This document shows positions 54,262-62,215 of a stretch of 64,000 nucleotides of DNA, one piece after another. A program made the position numbers and the translations under genes. Below the pieces are notes generated by a model, which was not told where the DNA came from, did no database searches, and saw only the letters and a list, made by a program, of their open reading frames with translations. Numbering within the stretch: position 1 is the stretch's first letter; the number at the start of each line of letters is the position of its first letter. Source of the DNA: Burkholderia ambifaria AMMD (GTDB taxonomy: Bacteria > Pseudomonadota > Gammaproteobacteria > Burkholderiales > Burkholderiaceae); contig NC_008390.1 in NCBI RefSeq assembly GCF_000203915.1, positions 3,286,001 to 3,350,000 on the forward strand, in the 5' to 3' direction.

Positions 54262-55538
54262 ACATGCCCCCGGTCCAATCCCGCACGGCCACGCCGGCCA
54301 ACCACGCGCAAGCGGCGCCGTTCGTCGCGAGCTTCCGCGATCCGTCGTTCCTGCTGTCGCACATCGAGGACACGCTGCGCTTCTACGCGACGAACGCGTT
54401 CGACCCGACGGGCGGCTTCTACCACTACTTCCGCGACGACGGCAGCGTCTACAACCGCACGTCGCGGCATCTGGTCAGCAGCTGCCGGTTCGTCTTCAAC
54501 TACGCGATGGCGTACCGGCATTTCGGCGATCCGCGCCATCTCGAGTACGCGCGCCACGGGCTGCGCTTCCTGCGCGACGCGCACTGGGACGACGACCTGC
54601 AGGGCTACGACTGGGAACTCGACTGGCGCGACGGCGCGAAGCGCGAGACGCTCGACGCCACGCGCCACTGCTACGGGCTCGCGTTCGTGCTGCTGGCAGC
54701 CGCGCACGCGACGATGGCCGGCATCGACGAAGCGCGCGCGCTGATCGCGTCGACCTTCGAGCTCGCCGAGCACCGCTTCTGGGATGCGGCCGCGGGCCTC
54801 TATGCGGACGACGCGACGCCGAACTGGAACGTGTCGACGTACCGCGGCCAGAACGCGAACATGCACATGACGGAGGCGCTGCTCGCGGCCTACGAGGCGA
54901 CCGGCCACGTCACCTACCTCGACCGCGCGGAGAAGCTCGCGACCCATATCACCCAGCGCCAGGCCGCGCTGTCGGGCGGCCTCGTGTGGGAGCACTACCA
55001 TGCGGACTGGTCGGTCGACTGGGACTACAACAAGGAAGACAGCTCGAACATCTTCCGTCCGTGGGGCTTCCAGCCCGGCCACCAGACCGAATGGGCGAAG
55101 CTGCTGCTGATCCTGGAGCGGCACCGCCCGCTCGACTGGCTCGTGCCGCGCGCGGCCGAGCTGTTCGACGCGGCGCTCACGCACGCGTGGGATGCCGATC
55201 ACGGCGGCCTCTGCTACGGCTTCGGCCCCGACTTCACGATCTGCGACCACAACAAGTATTTCTGGGTGCAGGCGGAAACCTTCGCGGCGGCCGCGATGCT
55301 CGGCGCGCGCACCGGCAGCGAGCGCTTCTGGGACTGGTACGACGAAATCTGGCGCTACAGCTGGGCGCATTTCGTCGATCACCGCTACGGCGCGTGGTAC
55401 CGGATCCTCACCTGCGACAACCGCAAGTACAGCGACGAGAAGAGCCCGGCCGGCAAGACCGACTATCACACGATGGGCGCGTGCTACGACGTGCTCGCGA
55501 CCCTTGCGCGCGCGGCGCGCAGCGAGCCGACGCAATGA
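54258..55538 (+). CDS. AGE family sugar isomerase/epimerase
   Basis: A 426-aa (alpha/alpha)6-barrel protein of the N-acylglucosamine 2-epimerase family. GGFYHYFRDDGSVYNRTSRHL and SCRFVFNYAMAYRHFGDPRHL open the barrel; QNANMHMTEALLAAYEATG and GLVWEHYHADWSVDWDYNK and HQTEWAKLLLILER carry the conserved His/Arg/Glu residues. The type of N-terminus and pairing with a fructokinase-like gene fit an aldose-ketose isomerase (mannose to fructose) better than an epimerase; that is inference. Coupled by ATGA at both ends. Confidence 0.85.
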   Translation: MNMPPVQSRTATPANHAQAAPFVASFRDPSFLLSHIEDTLRFYATNAFDPTGGFYHYFRDDGSVYNRTSRHLVSSCRFVFNYAMAYRHFGDPRHLEYARHGLRFLRDAHWDDDLQGYDWELDWRDGAKRETLDATRHCYGLAFVLLAAAHATMAGIDEARALIASTFELAEHRFWDAAAGLYADDATPNWNVSTYRGQNANMHMTEALLAAYEATGHVTYLDRAEKLATHITQRQAALSGGLVWEHYHADWSVDWDYNKEDSSNIFRPWGFQPGHQTEWAKLLLILERHRPLDWLVPRAAELFDAALTHAWDADHGGLCYGFGPDFTICDHNKYFWVQAETFAAAAMLGARTGSERFWDWYDEIWRYSWAHFVDHRYGAWYRILTCDNRKYSDEKSPAGKTDYHTMGACYDVLATLARAARSEPTQ

Positions 55539-56443
55539 GCGGCGGCACGTTTCCGGCATTCGTGTCGGCGGGCGACATCCTGACCGACATGGTGCGCGCG
55601 GGCGACGCGCAGTGGACCTCGGTGCCGGGCGGCGCCGGCTGGAACGTCGCCCGCGCGGTCGCGCGGCTCGGCGTGCCGAGCGCGCTCGCGGGCGCGATCG
55701 GCGAGGACTGCTTCTCCGACGTGCTGTGGCGCACCAGCGACGCGGCCGGGCTCGACCTGCGCTTCCTGCAGCGCGTGCCGCGCGCGCCGCTGCTCGCGAT
55801 CGTCCACGAGACGCGGCCACCCGCGTACTTCTTCATCGGCGATGCCAGCGCGGACCTCGCGTTCGACCCGGCGCGGCTGCCGGCCGGCTGGACCGAACAC
55901 GTGCAATGGGCGCACTTCGGCTGCATCAGCCTGGTGCGCGAGCCGCTCGCCAGCACGCTCGTCGCGCTCGCGGCCGACCTGCACGCGCGCGGCGTGAAGA
56001 TCAGCTTCGATCCGAACTACCGGAACCTGATGACGGCCGCGTACCGGCCGACGCTGGAGAAAATGGCCAGCCTCGCCGACCTGATCAAGGTGTCCGACGA
56101 GGACCTGCGCCACCTGTTCGGCGGCGACGGCCCTGACGCGGTCGACGCGGTGCGCGCGCTGAACCCGCGCGCGGCCGTGCTCGTCACGCGCGGCGCGCAG
56201 GCGGCGACGCTCTACGCCGGCGGCGACGTGCTCGAGGCCAGCCCGCCGCGCGTCGAGGTGGTCGACACCGTCGGCGCGGGCGACGCGTCGATCGGCGGCC
56301 TGCTGTTCAGCCTGATGGCCGCGCCGCAACGCCCATGGCGCGAGCATCTCGCGTTCGCGCTCGCGGCGGGCGCGGCCGCGTGCCGGCATACGGGCGCGCA
56401 CGCGCCGACGCTCGACGAGGTCGTCGCGCTGCTCGAACGGTGA
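55535..56443 (+). CDS. PfkB family carbohydrate kinase (fructokinase-like)
   Basis: A 302-aa ribokinase-fold sugar kinase. The N-terminal SAGDILTDMV and PGGAGWNVARAVARLG bind the sugar; the anion-hole and base motif VDTVGAGDASIGGLL is the PfkB signature 2. Family members phosphorylate fructose, ribose, KDG or others. The upstream isomerase suggests fructose to fructose 6-phosphate. The ATG overlaps the isomerase stop. Last gene of the LacI operon. Confidence 0.88.
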   Translation: MSGGTFPAFVSAGDILTDMVRAGDAQWTSVPGGAGWNVARAVARLGVPSALAGAIGEDCFSDVLWRTSDAAGLDLRFLQRVPRAPLLAIVHETRPPAYFFIGDASADLAFDPARLPAGWTEHVQWAHFGCISLVREPLASTLVALAADLHARGVKISFDPNYRNLMTAAYRPTLEKMASLADLIKVSDEDLRHLFGGDGPDAVDAVRALNPRAAVLVTRGAQAATLYAGGDVLEASPPRVEVVDTVGAGDASIGGLLFSLMAAPQRPWREHLAFALAAGAAACRHTGAHAPTLDEVVALLER

Positions 56444-56550
56444 CGGCATGAGGTGGCACGGGGCGGCGCGCTGATCGGTCGCCGATTAGCGGCGCTGTAC
56501 ATGCTGCGCCGCAGTGCTACGATGAAGTGTCCTATTGCGGGAGAGGCACG

Positions 56551-56772
56551 ATGGACACGAACACGTTCACCAAAGGCATCTATACGGCCAAGGCGCATAC
56601 GCAGCACACCGCCAACGGGCAATACCAGGGCTACGTGATCCTCGCCCGGGACGACGGCGACGAGACGGAGAACATGCGCTACGACGTCCACACGACGAGC
56701 CCGAGCGAGGAAGAGGCGTTCGACGAAGCGAAGGCGCTCGCGCACCGGATCCTCGGCGAGATTGAACTGTGA
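56551..56772 (+). CDS. small conserved-looking hypothetical protein
   Basis: A 73-aa acidic cytoplasmic protein starting MDTNTFTKGIYTAKAHTQH with a YQGYVILARD segment and ending AKALAHRILGEIEL. GGAGAGG lies 6 nt before ATG 56551, a strong ribosome binding site, which argues for a real gene. The frame begins eight codons earlier. No domain recognised. Confidence 0.7.
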   Translation: MDTNTFTKGIYTAKAHTQHTANGQYQGYVILARDDGDETENMRYDVHTTSPSEEEAFDEAKALAHRILGEIEL

Positions 56773-56849
56773 TGCGCGAACTGTAATGCGCACGACCATC
56801 ACGCGCGCGCCGCGGCCGGACCGCGACGCGCCGCCGCATGCGGCGCGGC

Positions 56850-57044
56850 TCAGAGCAGCCGCGCGACCATCGACACCAGCATCGTCACCACCAGCGTCGA
56901 CATGAACGGGAACGGGTAGCGCCGCCCGCCGAGCGTCAGCGTGACGTCGCCCGGCATCCGCCCGATGCCGAGCTTGCCGAGCCACGGCCAGCAGCGCGTC
57001 AGGATCATCACCGCGAAGAACGACGCCATCAGCCAGCGCAGCAT
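56850..57044 (-). CDS. DUF2905 family membrane protein
   Basis: A 64-aa protein with two membrane segments: LRWLMASFFAVMILTRCWPW and STLVVTMLVSMVARLL, separated by GKLGIGRMPGDVTLTLGGRR, the DUF2905 signature. Function unknown. ATG 57044 is 4 bp from the inverted-repeat element; an in-frame ATG six codons upstream lies inside that element. Downstream on the same strand of the MidA-like gene. Confidence 0.85.
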   Translation of the reverse strand: MLRWLMASFFAVMILTRCWPWLGKLGIGRMPGDVTLTLGGRRYPFPFMSTLVVTMLVSMVARLL

Positions 57045-57048
57045 GCTA

Positions 57049-57231
57049 GGGCCTGTTTCCATATGGAACGCGCATGCGCTGCCAAGAGAACGGCCGCTCG
57101 CGAGGCGCGCGACGCCGCGAATACTGGACGTATTCGCAAGGAGCGCAACGCGGCGAGCGGCCGTTCTCGTGGCAACCCCAAATTAAAAAAATCATGTCGC
57201 AGGAATGTGCGTTCCATATGGAAACAGGCCC
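57049..57231. mobile_element. nested inverted-repeat element (MITE-like)
   Basis: A 183-bp segment with perfect 23-bp terminal inverted repeats, at 57049-57071 and 57209-57231, reading GGGCCTGTTTCCATATGG inward. Inside are a second perfect 16-bp pair (GAGAACGGCCGCTCGC 57086-57101, its complement 57153-57168) and a third 8-bp pair (GCGAATAC 57117-57124, GTATTCGC 57130-57137, 5-base loop). It fills the gap between two minus-strand genes: 4 bp from one start and 8 bp from the other stop. It encodes no transposase; no target-site duplication is obvious. Confidence 0.8.
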
Positions 57232-57239
57232 TCGCCCCG

Positions 57240-58430
57240 TCAGAGCGCGTGCGAGCGGTCGCCGCGCGCGAACGCGTCGAGCGTGCCGTCGATCCCGCGC
57301 GAGAAAGCGATCACCTTGAACAGCTCGCCCATCTCGGCTTCCGAGATCAGCTTCTGCACCGCGTTCGCGGCCGGCAGGAACTGGTGGACGTCGGACGGAT
57401 CGATCGCGGCCAGCGCGTCGGTGATGCCCGCGTTCAACAGGAAGCGCGCCTGCGACGTGTAGCCGAGCAGGTCGGCGCCGGTGCCGACGCCCGCATCGTA
57501 GATGCCGGTGAATTCGACGTGCGCGGTGATGTCCTGCAGCCCCGGGTACAGGAACGCGTCGTCGTGCGCGTGGTGGCGGTAGTGGCACATGAGCGTGCCG
57601 CGGTCGCGCTGCGGATGGTAGTACTCGTGCGCCGGAAAGCCGTAGTCGACCAGCAGCACCGCGCCGCGCGCGAGCATCGTGCACACGGTGCGCGTGAATG
57701 CGAGCGCGGCTTCGTGCGTCTCGGTCACATAGCCGTCGTCGACGTCGAGCGTCGCCAGCACCGCGGGCAGGCCGGCAGCGCCGACGGGCCGGTCGTCGAA
57801 CACGAACGCGTGCCGCGCGTCCAGCGCGACGCCGCGCTCGAGCCACGCGCCGCCCGACTTCGCGAACAGGCGCACCGGCATCGCATCGAGCACCTCGTTG
57901 CCGACCACGACGCCGTCGAAACGCTCGGGCAGCGCGTCGAGCCAGCGCACCTTGCCTGCGAGCGCCGGCACGGCGGTCGCGATCGTGTCGCGTTGCCGTT
58001 CGCGCAGCTCGCCCGACAGATCGACGATCAGGTATTCGTCGAGCTCGACGTCGAGCGCATCGAGTGCCGCGAGCAGCCCGGCCGCGAGCTTGCCCGTGCC
58101 CGCGCCGAACTCCATCACGCGACGCGTGCCGCTCGCCGCGAGCGCGTCCGCGACGGGATTCGCGAGCGTCTGCGCGAACAGCGGCGACAGCTCGGGGGCC
58201 GTCACGAAGTCGCTGCCGTCGTCGGCGCGGCGTCCGAACTTGCGCGCGCCGCCGCTGTAATAGCCGAGACCGGGCGCGTACAGCGCGCGCTCCATGAAGC
58301 GATCGAACGGCAGCCAGCCGCCGGCCGCCGCGATCTCGTCGCGCAGTTGCGCGGCGAGCGTTTCGGACTGCGCGAGCGCGTCAGGGCCGGGAGCAGGTAA
58401 ACTAGCGGATTCGTGAGCTTTCGGGTTCAT
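57240..58430 (-). CDS. MidA/NDUFAF7-like SAM-dependent methyltransferase
   Basis: A 396-aa class I methyltransferase of the COG1565 family (NDUFAF7/MidA). GWLPFDRFMERALYAPGLGY is the family opening; the SAM site is MEFGAGTGKLAAGLL; GNEVLDAMPV and DYGFPAHEYYHPQRDRGTL follow. Mitochondrial relatives methylate an arginine of complex I, which suggests a protein substrate here but is not shown. ATG 58430 lies 13 bp from the divergent SDR start. Confidence 0.9.
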   Translation of the reverse strand: MNPKAHESASLPAPGPDALAQSETLAAQLRDEIAAAGGWLPFDRFMERALYAPGLGYYSGGARKFGRRADDGSDFVTAPELSPLFAQTLANPVADALAASGTRRVMEFGAGTGKLAAGLLAALDALDVELDEYLIVDLSGELRERQRDTIATAVPALAGKVRWLDALPERFDGVVVGNEVLDAMPVRLFAKSGGAWLERGVALDARHAFVFDDRPVGAAGLPAVLATLDVDDGYVTETHEAALAFTRTVCTMLARGAVLLVDYGFPAHEYYHPQRDRGTLMCHYRHHAHDDAFLYPGLQDITAHVEFTGIYDAGVGTGADLLGYTSQARFLLNAGITDALAAIDPSDVHQFLPAANAVQKLISEAEMGELFKVIAFSRGIDGTLDAFARGDRSHAL

Positions 58431-58443
58431 CCCGGCATTGTAA

Positions 58444-59187
58444 ATGACCGTTTCAGCCGATACGTCGACCCCGCGCATCGCGCTCGTCGCAGGCGCGCTG
58501 GACAGCGCGGCCGACGCCGCGTCGCTCGGTCGTGCGCTCGCGACCGCCTTCGCGCAGCGCGGCTGGGACGTCGCGCTGCAACGCAGCGCCGGCGCGCCGC
58601 GCGCGGCCGGCGACGCGCTCGTCGCCGAAGTCGCCGCCCGCGGCCGCCGCGCGGCCGTGCTTGACGCCGATCTGGCCCTGGAAGCCGACGCGGGCGCGCT
58701 GGTGGCCGCTTGCGGCACGGCGCTCGGCCGGCCCGCCTGTGCGGTGTTCGTGAGCGCGTGCGCCGGCACCGACGACGCGCAGACGGTGGATGGCGCATCG
58801 CTCGCCGGCGCGCTTGCCCGCAACGTCACAGCGCCGCTCGCACTGGCCCGCGCGCTCGCCGATGCGACGCCCGACGCCGCGCGCGACGACGAAACACTGC
58901 GCGCGTGCGTGATCCACGTGCTGGACCAGGCGCTGTTTCATCCGGCGCCGGCCCGGCTGTCGCACGCGCTGATGCAGGCCGCGCTGAACCGCGCGACCGC
59001 CGCGCTGGCGCTGGCCCTCGCGCCGAAGGTGCGTGTCGCGGCGCTCGTGCGCGGCCACGCGCCGCACGCGGACGACATCGCGGCGGCGGCCTGCTATCTC
59101 GCGACCGCGCCCGGCGTCACGGGCGCGACGCTGACCGTCGACGGCGGCGAGCACCTGGTGCCGCCCGCCGCCGGCCCGAATGAATGA
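58444..59187 (+). CDS. SDR family protein, catalytic residues missing
   Basis: A 247-aa short-chain dehydrogenase-like protein. The fold is visible (RIALVAGALD beta-1, NVTAPLALARALA helix, GVTGATLTVDGGEHL end). However, the glycine-rich TGxxxGxG is replaced by AGALDSAADAASLG and the catalytic Tyr-x-x-x-Lys is His174-x-x-x-Gln178 in LSHALMQAALN. It sits directly before folB, where E. coli-type dihydromonapterin/pteridine reductases (FolM) would fit, so it may be a decayed or non-enzymatic relative. The start has no evident Shine-Dalgarno. Confidence 0.75.
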   Translation: MTVSADTSTPRIALVAGALDSAADAASLGRALATAFAQRGWDVALQRSAGAPRAAGDALVAEVAARGRRAAVLDADLALEADAGALVAACGTALGRPACAVFVSACAGTDDAQTVDGASLAGALARNVTAPLALARALADATPDAARDDETLRACVIHVLDQALFHPAPARLSHALMQAALNRATAALALALAPKVRVAALVRGHAPHADDIAAAACYLATAPGVTGATLTVDGGEHLVPPAAGPNE

Positions 59188-59263
59188 ATTGCGCGGACCG
59201 CGGCCTGATCGCCGCCGTCCGCGCCGCTTTGCGTGCGCGCACGCCAATTTGACTGGGACGACC

Positions 59264-59668
59264 ATGTTTTCCGCTCTCCTGCACCCCCGCCTCGCGGACT
59301 GCCGCAGGCTCTACCTGCGCGACTACGAGGTGCACATGAAGATCGGGGCCTTCGAACACGAGAAGCGCGGCGAGCAGCGCGTCGTCATCAACATCGACCT
59401 GTTCGTGCCGCTCGCGCTGTCCACCCCCGTCGACGACCGGCTGCATGAAGTCGTCGACTACGATCTGATGAAACAGAGCGTCGCGCAGTGTCTCGCGCGC
59501 GGCCACATCCACCTGCAGGAAACGCTGTGCGACGCGATCGCCGCGAACCTGCTGGCGCACGACATCGTGCGCGCGGTACGTGTCCGTACCGAGAAACCGG
59601 ACGCCTATCCGGACTGCGACGCCGTCGGCGTCGAAGTCTTTCGCATCAAGGACGAGGAGCGCGCATGA
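59264..59668 (+). CDS. folB: dihydroneopterin aldolase
   Basis: A 134-aa FolB/FolX-family enzyme of folate synthesis, converting dihydroneopterin to hydroxymethyl-dihydropterin and glycolaldehyde. [22 protein letters not shown] is the N-terminal active-site strand, and [17 protein letters not shown] with the catalytic region, then the [18 protein letters not shown] end. Lys in RTEKPDAYP is the usual base. ATG 59264 is chosen over the frame's ATG 59180; the N-terminal extra residues there look non-coding. Overlaps ttcA by ATGA. Confidence 0.9.
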   Translation: MFSALLHPRLADCRRLYLRDYEVHMKIGAFEHEKRGEQRVVINIDLFVPLALSTPVDDRLHEVVDYDLMKQSVAQCLARGHIHLQETLCDAIAANLLAHDIVRAVRVRTEKPDAYPDCDAVGVEVFRIKDEERA

Positions 59669-60669
59669 ACGCCCCCCACACGCATGACACGGTGGCCGAT
59701 GGCGCCGCCATCGAAGCCACCGTCGCCGACATCGCCGACACCGGCCGCCGCGCGCTGACGCGCCGCGAGCAGAAGGAAGCGTACGAGAACAACAAGCTGT
59801 TCAAGCGGATCGTGCGCCAGGTCGGCCAGGCGATCGGCGACTACAACATGATCGAGCAGGGCGACAAGGTGATGGTGTGCCTGTCGGGCGGCAAGGACAG
59901 CTACGCGATGCTCGACGTGTTGCTGCGCCTGCGCGAGCGCGCGCCGATCGACTTCGACATCGTCGCGGTCAACCTCGACCAGAAGCAGCCGGGTTTCCCC
60001 GAGCACGTGCTGCCCGAATACCTGACGCAGATCGGCGTGCCGTTCCACATCGAGAACCAGGACACCTACAGCATCGTCAAGCGGCTCGTGCCCGAGGGCA
60101 AGACGACCTGCTCGCTGTGCTCGCGGCTGCGCCGCGGGATCCTGTATCGCGTGGCCGGCGAGCTCGGCGCGACCAAGATCGCGCTCGGCCACCACCGGGA
60201 CGACATCCTGCAAACCCTGCTGCTCAACATGTTCTACGGCGGCAAGCTGAAGGGGATGCCGCCGAAGCTGCAGTCGGACGACGGCAGGAACGTCGTGATC
60301 CGCCCGCTCGCGTACGTGAAGGAGACCGATCTCGAGAAATTCGCCGAGCTGCGCGAATTCCCGATCATCCCGTGCAACCTGTGCGGCAGCCAGCCGAACC
60401 TGAAGCGCGCGGAAATGAAGGCACTGATCCGCGACTGGGACAAGCGCTTCCCGGGCCGCGTCGACAACATGTTCAGCGCGCTCGCGAACGTCGTGCCGTC
60501 GCACCTGATGGACACGACCCAGTTCCCGTTCGCGTCGCTGCGCGCGACCGGCCAGGCCGACCCGCAGGGCGACATCGCGTTCGACGAGGAACCGTGCGCG
60601 TCCGGCGACGACACCGCCACGCGCGACGGCGCCCGACCGATCTCGATCGTCCAGTTCGACGACCTGTAA
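59665..60669 (+). CDS. ttcA: tRNA 2-thiocytidine(32) synthetase
   Basis: A 334-aa ATP-dependent tRNA thiolase forming s2C32. The PP-loop is [13 protein letters not shown], the cluster-binding cysteines are [10 protein letters not shown] and [12 protein letters not shown], and [17 protein letters not shown] is a TtcA signature. The start overlaps the folB stop (ATGA). It has an N-terminal extension of about 45 residues before [12 protein letters not shown] and a short C-terminal tail, both variable in the family. Confidence 0.96.
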   Translation: MNAPHTHDTVADGAAIEATVADIADTGRRALTRREQKEAYENNKLFKRIVRQVGQAIGDYNMIEQGDKVMVCLSGGKDSYAMLDVLLRLRERAPIDFDIVAVNLDQKQPGFPEHVLPEYLTQIGVPFHIENQDTYSIVKRLVPEGKTTCSLCSRLRRGILYRVAGELGATKIALGHHRDDILQTLLLNMFYGGKLKGMPPKLQSDDGRNVVIRPLAYVKETDLEKFAELREFPIIPCNLCGSQPNLKRAEMKALIRDWDKRFPGRVDNMFSALANVVPSHLMDTTQFPFASLRATGQADPQGDIAFDEEPCASGDDTATRDGARPISIVQFDDL

Positions 60670-60803
60670 GCAGGGCCCGAACACCCGCCGGAACCGCGGC
60701 CCGCGGCCCTGTTCCGGCGCTGTCGCCCGGCCGCGACAGGCCCGGAACGCCAGGGGCCGCATGCTAAAATGGTCGGCTTCGAACTCCTCTGACAGCTGGC
60801 GCC

Positions 60804-62165
60804 ATGAATATCGTGATTTTGGCGGCAGGCACCGGCAAGCGCATGCGTTCCGCGCTGCCGAAAGTGCTTCATCCCCTGGCCGGCAGGCCGCTCCTCTCCC
60901 ACGTCATCGCCACCGCGCGCACGCTGCAGCCGTCGCGGCTCGTCGTCGTCGTCGGGCATGGCGCCGAGCAGGTCCAGGCCGCCGTCGCCGCGCCCGACGT
61001 CCAGTTCGCGGTGCAGGCCGAGCAGCTCGGCACCGGCCATGCGGTGCGCCAGGCGCTGCCGCTGCTCGATCCCGCGCAACCGACGCTGGTGCTGTACGGC
61101 GACGTGCCGCTCACTCGCGCGTCGACGCTGCGGCGTCTGGTCGACGCCGCGCGCGACGGCAGCTACGGGATTCTGACCGTCACGCTCGACGATCCCACCG
61201 GCTACGGCCGCATCGTGCGCGACGCGGCCGGCTTCGTCACGCGCATCGTCGAGCAGAAGGATGCGTCGCCCGAACAGTTGAAGATCGCCGAGATCAACAC
61301 CGGCATCATCATCACGCCCACGGGCCAGCTGGCGATGTGGCTCGGCGCGCTGAAGAACGAGAACGCGCAGGGCGAGTACTACCTGACCGACGTCGTCGAA
61401 CTCGCGATCGAGGCCGGCTTCGACGTCGTCACGTCGCAGCCCGACGACGAATGGGAAACGCTCGGCGTGAACAGCAAGGCGCAGCTCGCGGAGCTCGAGC
61501 GCATCCATCAGCGCAACGTCGCCGATGCGCTGCTCGTCGACGGCGTCACGCTCGCCGATCCCGCGCGCGTCGACGTGCGCGGCACGCTGCGCTGCGGCCG
61601 CGACGTGTCGATCGACGTGAACTGCGTGTTCGAAGGCAACGTGACGCTCGCCGACAACGTGACGATCGGCCCGAACTGCGTGATCCGCAACGCGTCGGTC
61701 GGCACCGGCACGCGCATCGATGCCTTCACGCACATCGACGGCGCCGAGCTCGGCGCGAACACCGTGATCGGCCCGTACGCGCGGCTGCGCCCGGGCGCGC
61801 AGCTCGCGGACGAAGCGCACGTCGGCAACTTCGTCGAGGTGAAGAACGCGGTGATCGGCCACGGCTCGAAGGCGAACCACCTGACGTACATCGGCGACGC
61901 CGACATCGGCGCCCGCGTGAATATCGGCGCGGGCACGATCACCTGCAACTACGACGGTGCGAACAAGTTCCGCACCGTGATCGAGGACGACGTGTTCGTC
62001 GGCTCGGACACGCAGCTCGTCGCGCCGGTGCGCGTCGGCCGCGGCGTGACGATCGCGGCCGGCACGACGATCTGGAAGGACGTCGCCGAGGGCGTCCTCG
62101 CATTGAACGAGAAGACGCAGACCGCGAAGAGCGGCTACGTCCGCCCGGTCAAGAAGAAAAGTTGA
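60804..62165 (+). CDS. glmU: bifunctional GlmU (uridyltransferase/acetyltransferase)
   Basis: A 453-aa bifunctional enzyme making UDP-N-acetylglucosamine. The N-terminal uridyltransferase has [20 protein letters not shown] and [11 protein letters not shown]. The C-terminal left-handed beta-helix acetyltransferase has [16 protein letters not shown] turns and [33 protein letters not shown], and [13 protein letters not shown] with the active-site residues. Length standard. Followed by glmS 50 bp later, as in many bacteria. Confidence 0.97.
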   Translation: MNIVILAAGTGKRMRSALPKVLHPLAGRPLLSHVIATARTLQPSRLVVVVGHGAEQVQAAVAAPDVQFAVQAEQLGTGHAVRQALPLLDPAQPTLVLYGDVPLTRASTLRRLVDAARDGSYGILTVTLDDPTGYGRIVRDAAGFVTRIVEQKDASPEQLKIAEINTGIIITPTGQLAMWLGALKNENAQGEYYLTDVVELAIEAGFDVVTSQPDDEWETLGVNSKAQLAELERIHQRNVADALLVDGVTLADPARVDVRGTLRCGRDVSIDVNCVFEGNVTLADNVTIGPNCVIRNASVGTGTRIDAFTHIDGAELGANTVIGPYARLRPGAQLADEAHVGNFVEVKNAVIGHGSKANHLTYIGDADIGARVNIGAGTITCNYDGANKFRTVIEDDVFVGSDTQLVAPVRVGRGVTIAAGTTIWKDVAEGVLALNEKTQTAKSGYVRPVKKKS

Positions 62166-62173
62166 CATCACGC

Positions 62174-62197
62174 GGGCGCCCCACGGCGCCCGTTTCC
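62174..62197 (+). terminator. weak hairpin in the glmU-glmS gap
   Basis: GGGCGCC and GGCGCCC form a perfect 7-bp stem with loop CCAC, followed by CGTTTCC. The weak T-run makes it a partial terminator or leader hairpin at best. Confidence 0.45.
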
Positions 62198-62215
62198 ACA
62201 TAGAGGGTAAGTTTC

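Noticed and set aside
57074..57319. 81-codon frame across the nested inverted repeat
   Set aside because: The frame is caused by the palindromic element (both strands show similar peptides), and it has no start signal.
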